DNA of 64,000 nucleotides from Gordius sp. MW1. Lineage: Eukaryota; Nematomorpha; Gordioida; Gordea; Gordiidae. Location of the stretch: the NCBI GenBank assembly GCA_964036665.1, contig OZ038526.1, positions 5,084,001 to 5,148,000 of the forward strand, in the 5' to 3' direction. Below the pieces are notes generated by a model. It was not told the DNA's origin. It worked only from the letters and a program-made list of their open reading frames with translations, and did no database searches. Made by a program: the position numbers and the translations under genes. Numbering within the stretch: the stretch's first letter is position 1; each line of letters opens with the position of its first letter. Positions 1 to 14,045 of the stretch are shown here, one piece after another.

Positions 1-3000
1 TATGATCAATGATTTATCCTTTAAATTATATTCTTAACATAAACTTAAGAGATGATGTTACGGACGAAGGGTAAAAGATAACTGAATAAGAAGATTTTTA
101 TCAATTAAAATTAAAGCCGAATACCTTTACAGGGTTTCTTTCAGGAGGTAAAAGGGCAAATAAACCCCTGATCGATTCCCCGAATTTAAAGAAAAAAATT
201 AAATTTTTCACACATCATAAGCAAGTTTTTACAAGTTCCTACCCTCCTGTTAAATTTTGAGATACCAATTCACTAGGCGTCAATTTTCCAGAAATTAAAT
301 GTTATTTAGATTCAATTTTATATACGTTAAATTGTTAGCGATTGAAAACTTAACTAACATATTTTCTGTCATAATTTCATATTATTAAATCAACACGCTC
401 TGACATAATAAATTGAGGTCGCTTAGGAGATGAATTTATACTATATGATTAGAATCCCCGCTTCACGTATATGTAAAAATCACTTTAAAAAAACACGGGT
501 ATAGAGTAGATAATTTTATCATCAAACGCCGTTAAGTTGCTGTTGTGGGCACATACCATAAATTTACGCGTGTGATTTTAAAGCATAACCCATGCCGTGA
601 GGAGGCGAAGGGATGATGAGATGAGACGAGTTATTAAAAAATAAACTAAAACATATCTACCTATGATTTGACAAGATAATAATTGTGGAGACACGTATTT
701 ATACCTACCTATCTAAGAAGAAATAAACCTCAAGAGACTCATTGCTCCCGAAAGATGGGAAGTTAATTTGAAAATGTATCAGCAGGACATGTCCAGCAAA
801 AAACGTCTCCAAAAATGTATGACAAAATTTTGAAATTAAAAATTGCAGAAAAATAACCAAACGTGGGAGGGACTGGCTAGGGTAAGGGTAAAAGTTTAAA
901 AGGTCTTTCTTTTTTGATTCACGAGTCAGATCCTAGCTCTCTTGGGATATCTTCCAATTTTTAATTATGTAATAACTTGGGGAAAAATTGTAAAACCTTT
1001 TAGGGATTACAAATTATTATTTTAAATGATTTTAAATTATGTTTTAGGTTGAACAACACGAGCCAAAATGGCGATAAAAAATTAGATATATTTCATCAGT
1101 CAGTTTATAGGCTCGCATATTGTGTTGATGTAGCCGCGACAACTGCTAAATATCCTAGATAAATTGACACTAATGACACCCTATAATATTTTGTTAAAAG
1201 TGATTAAATAATAATTTATTGATTTATTTATATATACATAACTTAAATTTAGTTAACAGATTATTGATTTAAATGGGAAAAAGATAATAGTTTTTAAAGT
1301 GGTAATTCAAGTACAATTATCCAAAGATATCTGTATTTTTATCAATCAGAAAGCGAAAAATATTGTTTTACACCTATTTCAGAGCTCCTAAACACAGGCT
1401 TGGTCTGGAGGCGCAGGGCGAGCACCCTCCTCTCAATAACAACAATTTTTTAAATTGATTTTCGTTCATCAGAACGTCCAAAAGCTCTTTCCAAGTTATG
1501 TCAAATTGGTATTAAGGTGAAATGATTTACTAAAACGATATTGAAAACCCTTAAAAAAGCAACAATTTTTGTAAATTAATAAAGAAGATAGTATTAATTT
1601 ATAATTAAAATAATACTTCTAAAATATAGGGACCAAAACCACTAAATACTGAGCATTTTTAAATTTTTTACTGAGCTAATGTATAGAGTATTTACAGAGC
1701 AATTAAATAACATAAAATTCTATATTTGACTAAAAGTGAATTTTTTTGAAAATTATTATCTTGCCGTCCCTTTTGACTTCAGCCTTAGAAGTTGTAAATA
1801 GTGGTTTTGGAAATGCGATTTTATATAAAAACATTGTCTCGCGTCCTGTTAATATCATTGAGTATTATTTTTTAACAAGATGCTAGTTCTTCCACGTCTT
1901 TCACATGTAAAATTAAACCTTCAAAACAGTATTATAAAAAGTAATTAAATTCAAATAATTATCATTTTAGATTAAAGGGTTCAAATGAAATAAGTCAAAA
2001 GAAAAAGAGCATCATTATTCTATGACAGAAACGGTAGAGCTTCGCTTGCCTACCTCTCTTATAAATATTTAATACACTTCCACCATCATGTCAGGTATTT
2101 CAAACAACTTCAATAGGCCATTCCATATCATTTGTTGTACTTGTTAATTAAATTAAAGTGGCCTCCGCAACATTTAACCATAAATTTTTTCAAATTGATA
2201 TAACTCTTAGCCTAACTAAATTTCCTGAATTAGTTTAATCATACAAATTTATAAGAAATAAATTAAAATTATACATTTAAAATAGTAGGATTGTAAAACC
2301 TTAATGTTTGTTTGTTTGATCTCTTTAAACCAGTAACACAAATATCAAAAAAATAGGAATATTAATTTGATTATTTATAAATGCTTTTCATAAAATAGTT
2401 ATTAAATTTAAAAATTGCTTTTAGAAAATGAACATGCATTAAATCCTTAAACAATGTTAAATGAGGACGAATTCGTAGCTTTAAAATTGGATTCAATTTA
2501 AATCCTAGGGAATAACATATTACAAGTGAACAAATGTGTTTTTTATTTAATTCAAATAATTATTTGTAACTGGGTGGCATATATTTACAGATTAAATTAT
2601 GGCATCGCTAATGCATTCAACAACAGTGTCAAATTTAATGTAATTATTAAGCACGTGCACTACTTATATTAACCGTGTGTATAGGGTTAGGGCATAGGTA
2701 ATATAAGAAAGTCGCATCCCAATCCCAATACGAAGTTTTTGCTTATTCATTAAAAAGAAAAAATATTTTGTTAAATAAAATAAAAATATTTACAGTTGTC
2801 ATTAAAGACACTTGTAGATATCTAAAAGTCTAAGTTTTTAATCATTTGTGATAGACTAGTATTTTCCAATATCAGAATTCGCTTGTTAACTTATTTTGAA
2901 AAGAAACTTGACTGATTTTAATATATCGAAAATAAATCTTTTTCCATAAAAACAATTGCAGAAGAATAGGATTTTGATTTTCGACTCGATAACCGAAAAC

Positions 3001-3780
3001 ATTTAACTCAGAAAAGATCCACGAGAAACAAAGTTTTTGATGAATTTCAACACAATCTCTTATTAGCGGGAGTTTATAACAAAATGTATAATTTGCTATA
3101 GAAAAATAGATTTGCTAAGAGTCAAATTCATGGAAATACTGAACAAAATTCATCCCGTTGCAACTTTTACTTTGCAGCTAAATGAACGATTTATTTTTAA
3201 AAAAACAACTTAAGTATTTTAACTGAACCTGACTTTTATATGGCATCATCTTAAACTAAATAGGCCTGTGCCTATATTCTCAAATTTATTAACGCCATTG
3301 CTTAATATAAGAATGCTATTTTTATATATGGGCCTGTCTACGGGTAACCACATGTAGAAATGAGCTCCGTTATAGACACAAAAGATTAAAAAATAAGAAT
3401 ATATATAAATAGATTAGCATTTTTTACTTCGTAAATTATTTCTCATCCCAAAGCAAATTATAGATATACTATCGCTGAGCCTAAAAAAATAACTTATTTT
3501 TATAAGTAAAACGATTTTATAACGTTTGGTAGTTTATTAACTAAAATTTTATTTTCAAAAAATATAAATAAAAATTTAAAAATGTATGCGTATCTAAATT
3601 CAATCGATTATTCGTTTTACAAATGTGCAAACTCTTAAAAATTTAGGCTTATGTAACATGTAAGTAGGATAAATATTTTATAGTGATTTAAATATCAATT
3701 GTAAAAATGGAGTGCAAACACTAAATCAAAACTTGTCATCCGTTTTGTTTTCAATATGTTAAAATACAAATAAAATAACC
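1..3780. other. Gene-poor AT-rich flank
   Basis: No reading frame, splice-consistent exon or RNA gene could be supported here. The sequence is AT-rich with scattered homopolymer A/T runs. A small GC-richer patch near 1380-1440 has no coding character in any frame. Further exons of the minus-strand gene that starts at 4452 would lie in this direction, but I could not recognise any, so they may lie beyond the window edge. Confidence 0.5.
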
Positions 3781-3900
3781 TAATCAGGTGAATGTAAGCA
3801 ATAATAGCAGAGTAATAAACTTTATCAATAATGTAGGGGTCAAATTTGTAGACAAAGCCCATTGAGCGATTTTGATGTTATTTATATAAAAAAATGTTAC

Positions 3901-4452
3901 CTTGGTCCTCACGAGCTCCATGTCGAGAAGGTAAGGAAAGGTTGATATGGGGTGCATGACTTCCACCCTCAAATGCCGCATAGCCATATCCACCGACGGC
4001 AAAACGTCGAGCCGTTCGTTCAGCGCAACGGATTGTATGTATCTGGATCCAGATTGGGCCAGCTCTGTGACTTTATACCCTTGGTTTTCGGCGTACAAAT
4101 CCTGAATCACCCGCGAATCGGCATAATAGGAGAAGTCCGGATTGATAGGGAACAAACCCACGAAGTGAATGCTGGGCTTGAGTCGCACCTTGGGGGTGTG
4201 ATGGCTGAGGTGCATAATTTTCTTTTTGTAATGCTTAATCCGATGCCTGAAAGCCGATCTTGGAATTCTGGATTTGAGACGGTGAAATGTCCACGGATAG
4301 GAGGAGTCGGTATGGAAAATCCCTTGCGACGTGCCACATGTAGGAGCATTGAGTTTTGAGTCGTTTGCCCATTCGGTATGTGATATTTGGATTTTAGGAA
4401 TAAGTGTCATAATTGTCAACCATAAAGTTGTGGGAGGGTGAATGATTTTCAT
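3901..4452 (-). CDS. First coding exon of a secreted or membrane protein (partial gene)
   Basis: A 184-codon open exon starts with ATG at 4452 and ends in phase 0 at a good donor (CCAAG|GTAAC, 3901/3900). The first 25 or so residues form a signal-peptide-like stretch (MKIIHPPTTLWLTIMTLIP). Then come a polar Ser/Thr-rich segment and a basic patch (HRIKHYKKK, about residues 69-77). After that is a segment beginning KPSIHFVGLFPI. This resembles the start of type-1 periplasmic-binding/ANF-receptor ligand domains, as in GABA-B-like receptors and receptor guanylyl cyclases, and a later VALNERLDVLPSV weakly fits the same fold. The GC content is clearly above the surroundings, as in other exons of this window. 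No downstream exon was recognised on the minus strand. That this is a real first exon is likely; the receptor assignment is only an inference. An alternative is an unrelated secreted protein. Confidence 0.55.
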
Positions 4453-7400
4453 GCTATGAAGGTGAAATGTGAAATGCTGTGAGTTTCATCGAGCGATGCT
4501 TAAAGCATTAAAAAAATTTGACGATGGATGCCATCTTATGGGATATAAATTTTTAACGCGAGAACTTGCGATGCGAAAATTAGGAGAACTTCGCCAATAT
4601 CCAACGAACGTCATATTAATCAGGTAAAAGGAGACACTTTTGAAGGAGCCATACGTAATTTGTTAGTAACGCGATGTAATGGGGCTGTGATAAAGGAAAA
4701 GGTACTCTAAGTTTTCACCGTGAGTAACATTTCGATGATGTCTCTAACTATTATTTTAAAGATGCAAATCGATAAATCAGTTATTCATGTATCGGTAAAT
4801 AAATTCAATTGATTCGAAGCTACCAATGACGGGTGCCACATTTATTTACACAAATGAGCTAATGACTATGGGAGGTGCTGGAGTTAACGAATGTGATTTT
4901 TTTGACTTTTTCTAGGTATAAGATTCGATCGTAGTCAACCTTATCAGGACGGCATGGGTAGGGAAAAAATTACTAGAACGAGCGCCTAAAAATTGATTAG
5001 TACACATCGATGAAGCTATAAGCATATCGCCCTTAACACACCGTGTAAGCAAATGATCAGTCCCAATCAATCATATAGAGGCTGGGTGATGAGGTAGGGT
5101 GGCTAGGGAAATTTACCGCAAATTAATCACAGCAGACCGAGGAACAAGACTGAACGTTAATCAACTAAACAGAGCATAAGAATATGATGGGCACATTAAG
5201 TACGTTATACATGGGCGTAGCCAGGTTTTGGATTAGAGGGGGGGGGGGGCAAAACATAAATTTTTTAATTTTTAAGGGTTTTTGTATTGAAATTATTTTT
5301 TCATTTAGGGGTGGGGGCGCCCCCCTGGCTACCATGATTTTATATGATACTTTTTACACCAGACTAAACTTGTAAATAATATCCTTATTCTATCTAGAGC
5401 CACTTGATGAATAAAATTTAAATTGGGCCGCCAATATATCTATTGCCGAAAGGGGGAAGTTGTGAAGTTCGGTTAGTGCAGGAATTTAGTTTGCAAAAAG
5501 TTATGTGAGCTGATTGAAGTTATTTTTATTTAAAAAAGTATGACACCGTGATTGCCCGTATTTTATGTGTCGCTTTGTTGCTTCAAACCGCGGCACGCTT
5601 TGATCTCGCTCGAAAGTTAATAAATTTAACAAGAAAACATGATAGGAAAGATAATTTAAAATTTAATAATAGGCAACATAAGCTAAGTTACTCTCAGTTT
5701 TAATTAAAAAGAATTAAATATTAAATTAATTCTTAGTTAAGTTTATTTAGGCTTGTATTTATTAAATTAAAACGATTAAATCAAACAACGTCGCGACAAG
5801 TGTAATACCTTGCACATTGCATACTTTAAAAAAATATAAAATTCATTAAACAAATAGCTTTTAACAAAAAAGTGATATTTCACCATTAATTTTTTTAATT
5901 AAATAAAATATATGACACATGGCTCTTATTGATTATAAATAAAAATTAACTTTTTTGGTTTAAACTATAATTTTTTTAATAACACTCTACACCAATTTAA
6001 TGCTAATAACGACTTGATTTAAATAAAAATATTCAATATTTAAGGCATGAAAAAGGCGACCTTCATCTTCTAAGTTAAAGTTATCTTAATTTGTGACGCA
6101 AAAAGTAGCGAAAAATTATGACATATACCCCTTGACCAATTGGTTCATCACTAATTAATTTGGAACATCTTTAATCAATTTATTTATATATATAATAATT
6201 TCATAATTATTGTCTTTCACATTGTCCCCTTTAAAAGAATTATTGACTATAAAAAGTAGGCGTTCATGAAGGCATAGGATAATAGACAAAACCCGTGATC
6301 CTATTCCATCTTCCCTTGGCTAACCAAACGGTCTCATTATTATTATTACTAAAATCAAGCTGTTAAAATTTTTAGATAACAACGGGAAGATTCACGAATA
6401 ATTGACAAGTTAATTTTTTAGTGATCGGGCTGACAGAAATCGTTTAAGTCAACCCAAGCTCACAGATTTGGGTAAAATACTAACAATTATGCTATAACAC
6501 TTTTTCCAAGAAGTGGAAAACCTTTTCAGCTCTGTATAAGACAAATTTTACACTAAGAAATGGTAGGCAAGGCGCAATTAATACTCTTTAAAAATATAGG
6601 GAAAATCCTAGGGCCTTACTCATTTTGATGACTATTTAACACATGAACTTATTGATCAATCATATCAAACGCCGATCTAGGTTAGCTTAGTTAATCGATT
6701 TCAATACGTCATATATAAATTCTCCTAAAATGACGTCAGTCTCTTTTTATTATTTTAAAAAATTTCATTTTTAATTCAACTAATCTAGGGCAATAAATAA
6801 CTTAGAAAAATGGCATTAACCTTACTTTTTTTATACACTTTGAATTTTTTCAAATACTATTTGGTGATTCACATTACATAAATGTTTATTTCTGTAAAAG
6901 CCAACAATTTACTGAAAAAAAATAATTTAAAGATGGCCTATGTTTATAAAAACGTTCCCCAGTTTCGATAAATTTTATTTCCTCAACCAATTAAAGATAT
7001 GATAAATTGCTATTAAATTCGTTAAACTACGGCATCTTTCCCCCTATAAGTAATTGCGCGGGTTAGCTAGTAGATGTGATGAGCAAAGTTGTCTTTAACA
7101 ACATAATAGGATAAGTATATTATGTGATACAGAGAAAAGAGTAATAAAAATAATTTACTTTATAGTAATTTCCCTAAGGATCTTAATAATGGTCCATCAA
7201 AAGTTATATTTTGAAATTGACTGTTAATGTGGTTTAAATGCACTAAGCGTTCATGATTTAAACCAATCAATACCAATTAACATTGTCCCGTATGCCAAAA
7301 CTTAAAACATAACAATCACATCAAATTATTAACTCCAGATTATTATTATATGCAATCATTATAAACCATGGTATAATAATTTTTTAAATGGATTAAAAAC

Positions 7401-10400
7401 TAAGGTTTACAAAGACAGTTCACACATTGATTAATAATATTTAGCTTACCGTCAATCATTTGGATCAAGCACTTTGCGCAAATCTTTATTAATTTTATAT
7501 TTTGGTTAGACGATTAATTTAAATTCAGCTTTTAATACAAGTTTTTTTAATAAGTGTAGGATAAAATCAATTCATTTCTTACCAATCAAATCATACCCCT
7601 ACCCCATCTTTGAATTTTGATCAAACATATTTATATAATATTATTAACTAGATAAAAAACGTTCTAAATTTGCTGTCCAATATTGGAGGGGAATAGGCCC
7701 TAAATACTAATCCGTTAAGATTAATTTTTAATCGGTTGACGGGAGCGAGAGAAAGAACTAATAAGGAAATGTGGTAAGGGTCTAGAGACGAATACTATCA
7801 TAAACTATAAAAAATTTGCCACATCTTCATGCATTAATGAACACTCCTCATCCTTATTCAACTTAAATACTTTTTGATGACTTCTTAGGAGTTTTGCCCT
7901 TTCGATGATATTTCTTATAATCCTAAAACTTACTGTCTCCCATTCCTTTTTTAGTTGTATGATGTGACATCTATAAGAACGTACAAGGACTGAGACAGTC
8001 GAAGATTAGTCAATATATATCTAGAGTTAACTACTTAAGCCACTCTTCACGAAGGTGGGTAATACAATTATTAAAATTACAAACTATAACCGTATTAATA
8101 ATAATCAAAGATGCCTTATAATTTTGTATACGCACCGAATAAAAGGTAACTCCTTACATCCTATCTTAGTATATGAATATTGCTAAATGACATCAAATAA
8201 TCATGGCCTCTAATCAATAAAAAATATTTTTGGTCATTTTTTTATAATACATTAAAGTTTTGAGAATTATAAACTCATTTCTAAATAATTTGGCACGGCA
8301 TGGTATTAGTTGACGTATGATGAAATGTAAATAAGCCTTATTCCTGAACCTAATATTATGCTTCATTATTGATACTACAGTGTTTGTATAAAATAATTAA
8401 ATACAACTTCATTTATGTTTGTCGCTAAGCCTACCAGTTAATAACACTTTAATTCAAAGCTTGGCTATTTATTCTTATGTGGGTTTGAGATAAATAATCA
8501 ACTTATGTATTAACTTCGCTCCAACGATCTAACTCATTATAAATTCACGCCTTTTACTTCTATTCTCATGAACTTTTTCATCCCAGCTAAGATAATAATT
8601 GAAATGAATTTTGCACATTTTGCTTGATCGATAATAATAAATTGTTATAATACTTAGGTTTTTAAGCAAAGCTCTGATTACATACTTTAGGAACTCAATT
8701 TTAACATTGATGCTTGCAAGCATAAATCAATTACAGAGTAAAGCAATTTAATTCGTTCGGTAAGTTCCTTTATCTGCGCATAATATTAAGAGAGATTGAT
8801 ACAGAGTCATTTGAGTAATGAAGTCATTATCAAAGATTCACTATGAGCCGGAGGATGCTGTCCATGCAATTTAAATTTTGTTATATTAAACGAAGGGAGC
8901 TCGGCATACATAAACTACCCATAATTAAACCTCTGTTTATTTTGTGTATATTAGCATAATAAAGATATATATCTGAAAACAACAATTGGATCCCTTATTG
9001 TATAGCTTATTACTATATGTAATTTTCAAAAAGTCAATTATTTCAAAAATTGATAACTGAATTTTTTTGTTTGTCTGGGCCTGGATAAGTTTTAAAAAAT
9101 TTTAGCGCATTAAAAATACAACAATTCGGCAGGCCTAAACAATGTGGTAACCTGAGTTGGACACATTTAATCAAGCTTTTTCGGCAAAAGTTGTCCCAAA
9201 AGAGTAATTAACAATCTGTTTGGCTTATTAGGCGATTAATCTCTTTGGTAATTGCTAGGCATTTTACTTAGTTATTCAAAGTTTTCCTTGAAATGCAAAA
9301 ATGCATAAACATATAGTTTGCCCTCAATATTAATACTCAAGAATTTTGCAACTAAATTCGATGCATATATTGTTTTAAAGGAGATTTTAAATAAAATGTT
9401 GGTCTTTTCTATCTTGGGTCTATATTTTTTAGTGAATTAACTCGTCCCTATAAAGGAAAAATAAATATCCAAAAATTTAAATCGTGCGATGTAAGTGAGG
9501 GGGCGGGTGAGGACGGCCCTACTTAACATTATTAAATAGATAGCTGCCCGAGCCGCATAAATTTAAATCTTTTTCTTTATCGATTAGCGATTAAATCCTT
9601 ATGTTCCATTATATATCCTCGAGACTTCATAAATTTGGCTGCTCTCTAGTTCTTTTACCCTTTTAATTCTATTTAATGCATTAGAATTGCTGCGACCGCT
9701 AAAGTCGGTCCTTTAACATTTAATTGGTTTAAAGAGCCCCCCCCCCTGACACGGTAAGTAGCGAGATCCGTTTCAAAAGGCTGAACAAAAGCCGTTTAAA
9801 AACATTAGAGGCAAATCAATAGTTTAGGAGGGTAGGCGAAATTAATTGATTTAATTATTTACCACCACAACATTCCATTTTAACTGTGCTATTACTATAA
9901 CGAGTCCGTCTGTATTTACTTAGAGCATTACTGTCAAATAACGCAGCTAATTACATGCCAGCACTTATCATACGCGATTGCGTAAATTAGGTAATATCCC
10001 AGATGGGTGACTATTCCGAAGCCATCTATAATAAAAAAAAGTTTAATTGCGTCATGTCGGGGTACCCAGGTGTATATTGATATAATGCAAAAATACCTGT
10101 TAACACACCTAGAGCATCATGGAAGATTTTATTTTTGCAATTGGAGACAGCCATGGATTCGTTTATTAACTCCATGAAACAGGAATACCAAATGTGATAA
10201 TCAATAATTAATTAGATGCATGTCAACCAAAGGGCGAGTCCGTTAAAAAGTGAAATATAAACTCTATTTGAAGCAGCGATAGGATGGAAGCATTATATAC
10301 TCATGGGGTGGGCTAAAGTGCTTTTAAATAATTGAGTGCCACTCGGAAACCGATAGTATTTAGAGGCCAGGAGATGCTATTAAATGCTATCTGGTCCCGC

Positions 10401-11248
10401 CGATCCAAAATTCCTCAATAACCCAAACTTTCACTATTCAAATTTATTCACGTGAAAGATCTACTTCAAAAATAAAAAAAAAATTGGTTTAAAACATATC
10501 TTATGACAATATAAAATAATCAATAAATTTTATCATAAAGGTCTAATGCCAAAATAAATATTTTCGTCAAAAAATTTGTGCTTAGTTAAAAGAAATGACA
10601 AAAAAGGAATTTAATATGGAAGTGGAAGATCCTTTTGACGCTTACATTAACCGAGGTCAGCAGTTTATGGTTAGATAATCCGGCAATAAATTTTCTCAAT
10701 GGCTTAATACCCCTCTTTACAAAAACAGTTTCGGACGAATAATCATTTTTAATGAATCCCTAAAACATCGTTATGTAACCAACAAACTAATCCCAAGCTC
10801 TTATTTTAACGCAAAAATTTATTAATCAAATAAAAAATTAGTACGTACCAAAAATTCCAAATTTAAAGCCTTTTTACTGTTCGTAATGCATTGTAAACCT
10901 TATTGTAAATGATTATGAATTAAAAATAATCAACGTACGAGATTAGATGTATAATAAATATTATAACAAGACGGATGATCAAAGGGCAAAGTATAAAATA
11001 ACACCATGAATTAACATATAATTTATAACAAACGAATTATAAATTTTTTAGAAACATAGAATTGCAATTGTTATAAAGTATAACTTTAATTTAACACAAA
11101 CTACAAATATAAGCTTAAAATTTCTTAACTGCATAAATATCACACGTTTTTAGTATAATATAAAGTACAAAAACGATGGTTATACAATAAAAGTCAATAA
11201 ATTTTGGTCAACAATTTTTAAGGGAAAAAAGCGATAGCTGGCACAAGG
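4453..11248. other. Gene-poor AT-rich intergenic region
   Basis: Apart from the small transposable element at 5210-5336, nothing coding or repetitive could be supported in these 6.8 kb. The open frames are short and lack splice-site context. Single poly-C and poly-G tracts (for example near 9740) recall the GGGCGTAGCC family, but no terminal repeats are visible there. Confidence 0.5.
5210..5336. mobile_element. Short MITE of the CATGGGCGTAGCCAGG family
   Basis: The left end reads CATGGGCGTAGCCAGG and the right end is its slightly damaged reverse complement (CCTGGCTACCATG). Inside are a long G tract, an AT-rich centre and a G/C-rich right arm. The 8 bases on either side (acgttata / attttata) agree at 6 of 8 positions, as expected for an old 8-bp target duplication. 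The same ends recur at 12995, 16902 and 62129. Confidence 0.7.
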
Positions 11249-14045
11249 TTATTTATTATACTCGTAGAAACCGCGACCTGATTTTTTGCCAAATTTCTTG
11301 TCTTTAACCAATTTTTCGATAGTGCTCGACATGGTAAATAATTTATTTTCCGGATACTTCTTTTTCCAACCTAAAAAATTTATGAGAATCGTCAAAAAAG
11401 ATTTAAATGCTCGCACCATCTAAGATGAAATGGGTAGTATCGAGCCCGATGAAATCCAAAAGCTCAAAAGGGCCCATAGGATACCCAGCCCCCAATTTCA
11501 TGGCAGTGTCTATATCTTCTTTAGTAGCTTCACCTTAACGTAAATAAAAATTAAACGAAACTCATAAACAACACTTGGAACTTGTATAAATGTTTTTTAA
11601 ATCGTAACATACCTCGTTCATACATTTGAACAGCTTGAACGAGGTAAGGAATCAAGAGACGGTTGACAATGAACCCCGGAGTGTCCTAAATTATTATAGA
11701 ACAAACTATTTATTAACAAATATAAAATATTGTTAAAATTTGGACCACATTTGTAGTCAGTTTTTTAAACGTTTTGAGAATGCAAATATTAAATCTATTT
11801 TATTTATGTGGTAAATTTTGTTGGAAAAAATTAATTTATATTTGGGTCAGAAGTTGAGTTCAGTGTTTGCAAATTCATAATTTTGAATTAAATTATTACT
11901 ACGTGAAAAAGATAAAAGTTTTAATAAAAATCCAAAGTTGGAACATCATTTGAACATTCAAGGGTAATATTAATGACCACCGTGTTAGATGGGTAATGTA
12001 TCAAAAAAGATTATATATATATTTGTTTATTATATAAAAACTTGAGAAATTATAAGTAAATCATAACATTGATTTTATCAAATATCAGCTGTTGACCCTA
12101 TTAGAAAAATATCAATTTACAAACATCATATCTCTGAGTTATTTATAAAAAAAATTATGTAATATCAGGTGTGTGGGGCAAGTCAGATATAATAGGCAAA
12201 AAAAATTAAGGAAAATCAGTTGTTAGCTAACATTAGTTACTACAATAGCCTTTGCTTTGTAGTTATATTAAATCTATTTTTACCAATATTTATTGTATTT
12301 ATATGAGAAACACAGGGCATATACATTTAAAAAATGAATTAATTTAATATTGCATTATCCAAAAATGTAGATGATATACTAGTAGTCTGTGCCCTTGGTT
12401 GTTTCTAATATATAAATAACTTATTACTTCAAAATTCAAACTATCAAATGTAATTCTTATTGAAGACTCTGTTTAATTAATTTGATGAGCCAGACACAAT
12501 AAAATATAGAAAACCAACAAAGATTGGGCCAAAAATTTGAACATTATTTGACTACAAATATAGATCTCAAGTTAGAAATATTTTTAGCATAATAAAATCA
12601 ATGCCAAACATTTTAAAGTGTATATTTAAGATTCCACAATTTTTCTTTCTCCTTTGGTCAACTATTCTTATTAGTTAAAATTTACAATAGAATAAATGCA
12701 GACCACAATGACTAATAATATATACATATATATTGTGTATCATATAAAGCATTTACCTGACATTTTACAGGTTCCTTACCAATAGATTTGATGTATTTTA
12801 CCAATTTTTGTGAAGTAGCTTCACTTGTTTTAGAGGTTGCTATAATCTTTTGTAATTAAACATTGATAGAAGAAAGTTGGAAAAACATAACAATTGAAGA
12901 CAGATCAAAATTGAAAGTTAATATACAAGAAGATTAAAAATTCAAGAGTAATAGACTTTTAGATCTAGGTTATTTTTATAATTAAATATATGATCATGGG
13001 GGTAGCCAGGGGGGGGGCTGCCCCCCCCCCCAATTTATGAGAAAAAAAAATTTTCAATACAAAAACATTGAAAAATTAAAAAAATTTATGTTTTGCCCCC
13101 CTCTAAATGAACTTTGAAACGTTCCCCCCCCCCCCTAATTCAAAACCTGGGTACGCCCATGTATATGATTATCCAAGTTACTATACTTCAACCAATTTCA
13201 TCATAGGTACAGGATTAAAAAAGTGCAATCCTGCAAATTGATCTTCTCTGGTAGTTGCTGAGGCAATTTCTTTTATTGACAGAGAAGATGTATTAGTTGT
13301 TAGTATCGTATGTCTTAAAAATATAGAGAATCATTTTTTGTTGTAGTAATAATAAATATATAATTATGTTTACATATATGCAATTTAATAATGGTCCAAA
13401 TTGAAAGAAAAGTAAGTCTCAATTAGAAAAAGCTAAACATTCTATAAGTATAATATTAAAAAACATTAGCTCAAGGTAAATTATGCATTTCAATGATGAC
13501 TTTATAGATAAGATTATTTTGATAAAAAAAAAAGTCAAACTTTGGTAGAATTCTATCAATACTCGCAAAAAGTTTTTGCTTGATTTCCAAGTTTTCTGCA
13601 ATGGCCTCAATTACCAAGTCACATTTCTTTAAAGCCTGCACAGGATTATCATAGAATGCAAGTTTTTGCAGGGTGGTGTTAACAAAATTATGAGCTTTAG
13701 CCTAGTTGAAAAATAGTAATTATTATTTTATTTAATACTTTTTCACTTGGAAATTTTTTAGTGGCTACTTTGTTCAAACTATTTTGAATTCTATCTTTAG
13801 ATATTTGTAGTATTTCTTTAGATTGATCAACCAAAGTAACATTATAACCAGCCGTGGCACTAACCTATCAATTTTGCAACAAATTTTAAAATTCAACCAT
13901 TAACGAAAGAATAGTAAATGCAGTAAGTTTATACCTGAGCTATTCCTGAACCCATTAAACCACTCCCAAACACAACAATATCCTGGAACTCATTGTGAAG
14001 AAACCTTTTTAGAAAGTTTGCTGGAGAATAAAGCTTTAAAAGCAT
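11249..14045 (-). CDS. HADH: Mitochondrial 3-hydroxyacyl-CoA dehydrogenase, complete, 8 exons
   Basis: The enzyme oxidises L-3-hydroxyacyl-CoA to 3-ketoacyl-CoA with NAD+ in mitochondrial beta-oxidation. The exons on the minus strand are 14045-13935, 13864-13739, 13701-13541, 13313-13187, 12846-12757, 11685-11613, 11533-11417 and 11370-11249. All phases match and give 308 aa, close to the human 314. Residues 1-22 are basic and hydrophobic, fitting a mitochondrial presequence. The NAD-binding Rossmann motif is [14 protein letters not shown] (24-37). The signature [16 protein letters not shown] holds the catalytic His163 and Glu175. Ser142 (NTSSL) and Asn213 (GFIVNR) complete the active site, with a constant offset of 5 from the human numbering. 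The C-terminal domain is recognisable from [19 protein letters not shown] and [10 protein letters not shown]. Introns range from 37 bp to about 1.1 kb, and one carries a MITE with intact target duplication. Codon use is AT-rich. The AATAAA overlapping the stop codon (AAT AAA TAA) may be a coincidence. Confidence 0.96.
12995..13161. mobile_element. MITE of the CATGGGCGTAGCCAGG family with 8-bp target duplication
   Basis: The ends are CATGGGGGTAGCCAGG and CCTGGGTACGCCCATG. They are flanked by perfect 8-bp repeats, tatatgat, at 12987-12994 and 13162-13169. The element lies in the HADH intron between the exons at 13313-13187 and 12846-12757, only 25 bp from the donor side. The interior is dominated by G and C homopolymers and an AT-rich core. 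The 8-bp duplication suggests mobilisation by a hAT-type transposase. It has no coding capacity. Confidence 0.9.

Noticed and set aside
3952-4359. Plus-strand 135-aa frame
   Set aside because: It is opposite to the minus-strand exon 4452-3901, which has a signal peptide and a good donor; the plus frame has no recognisable features.
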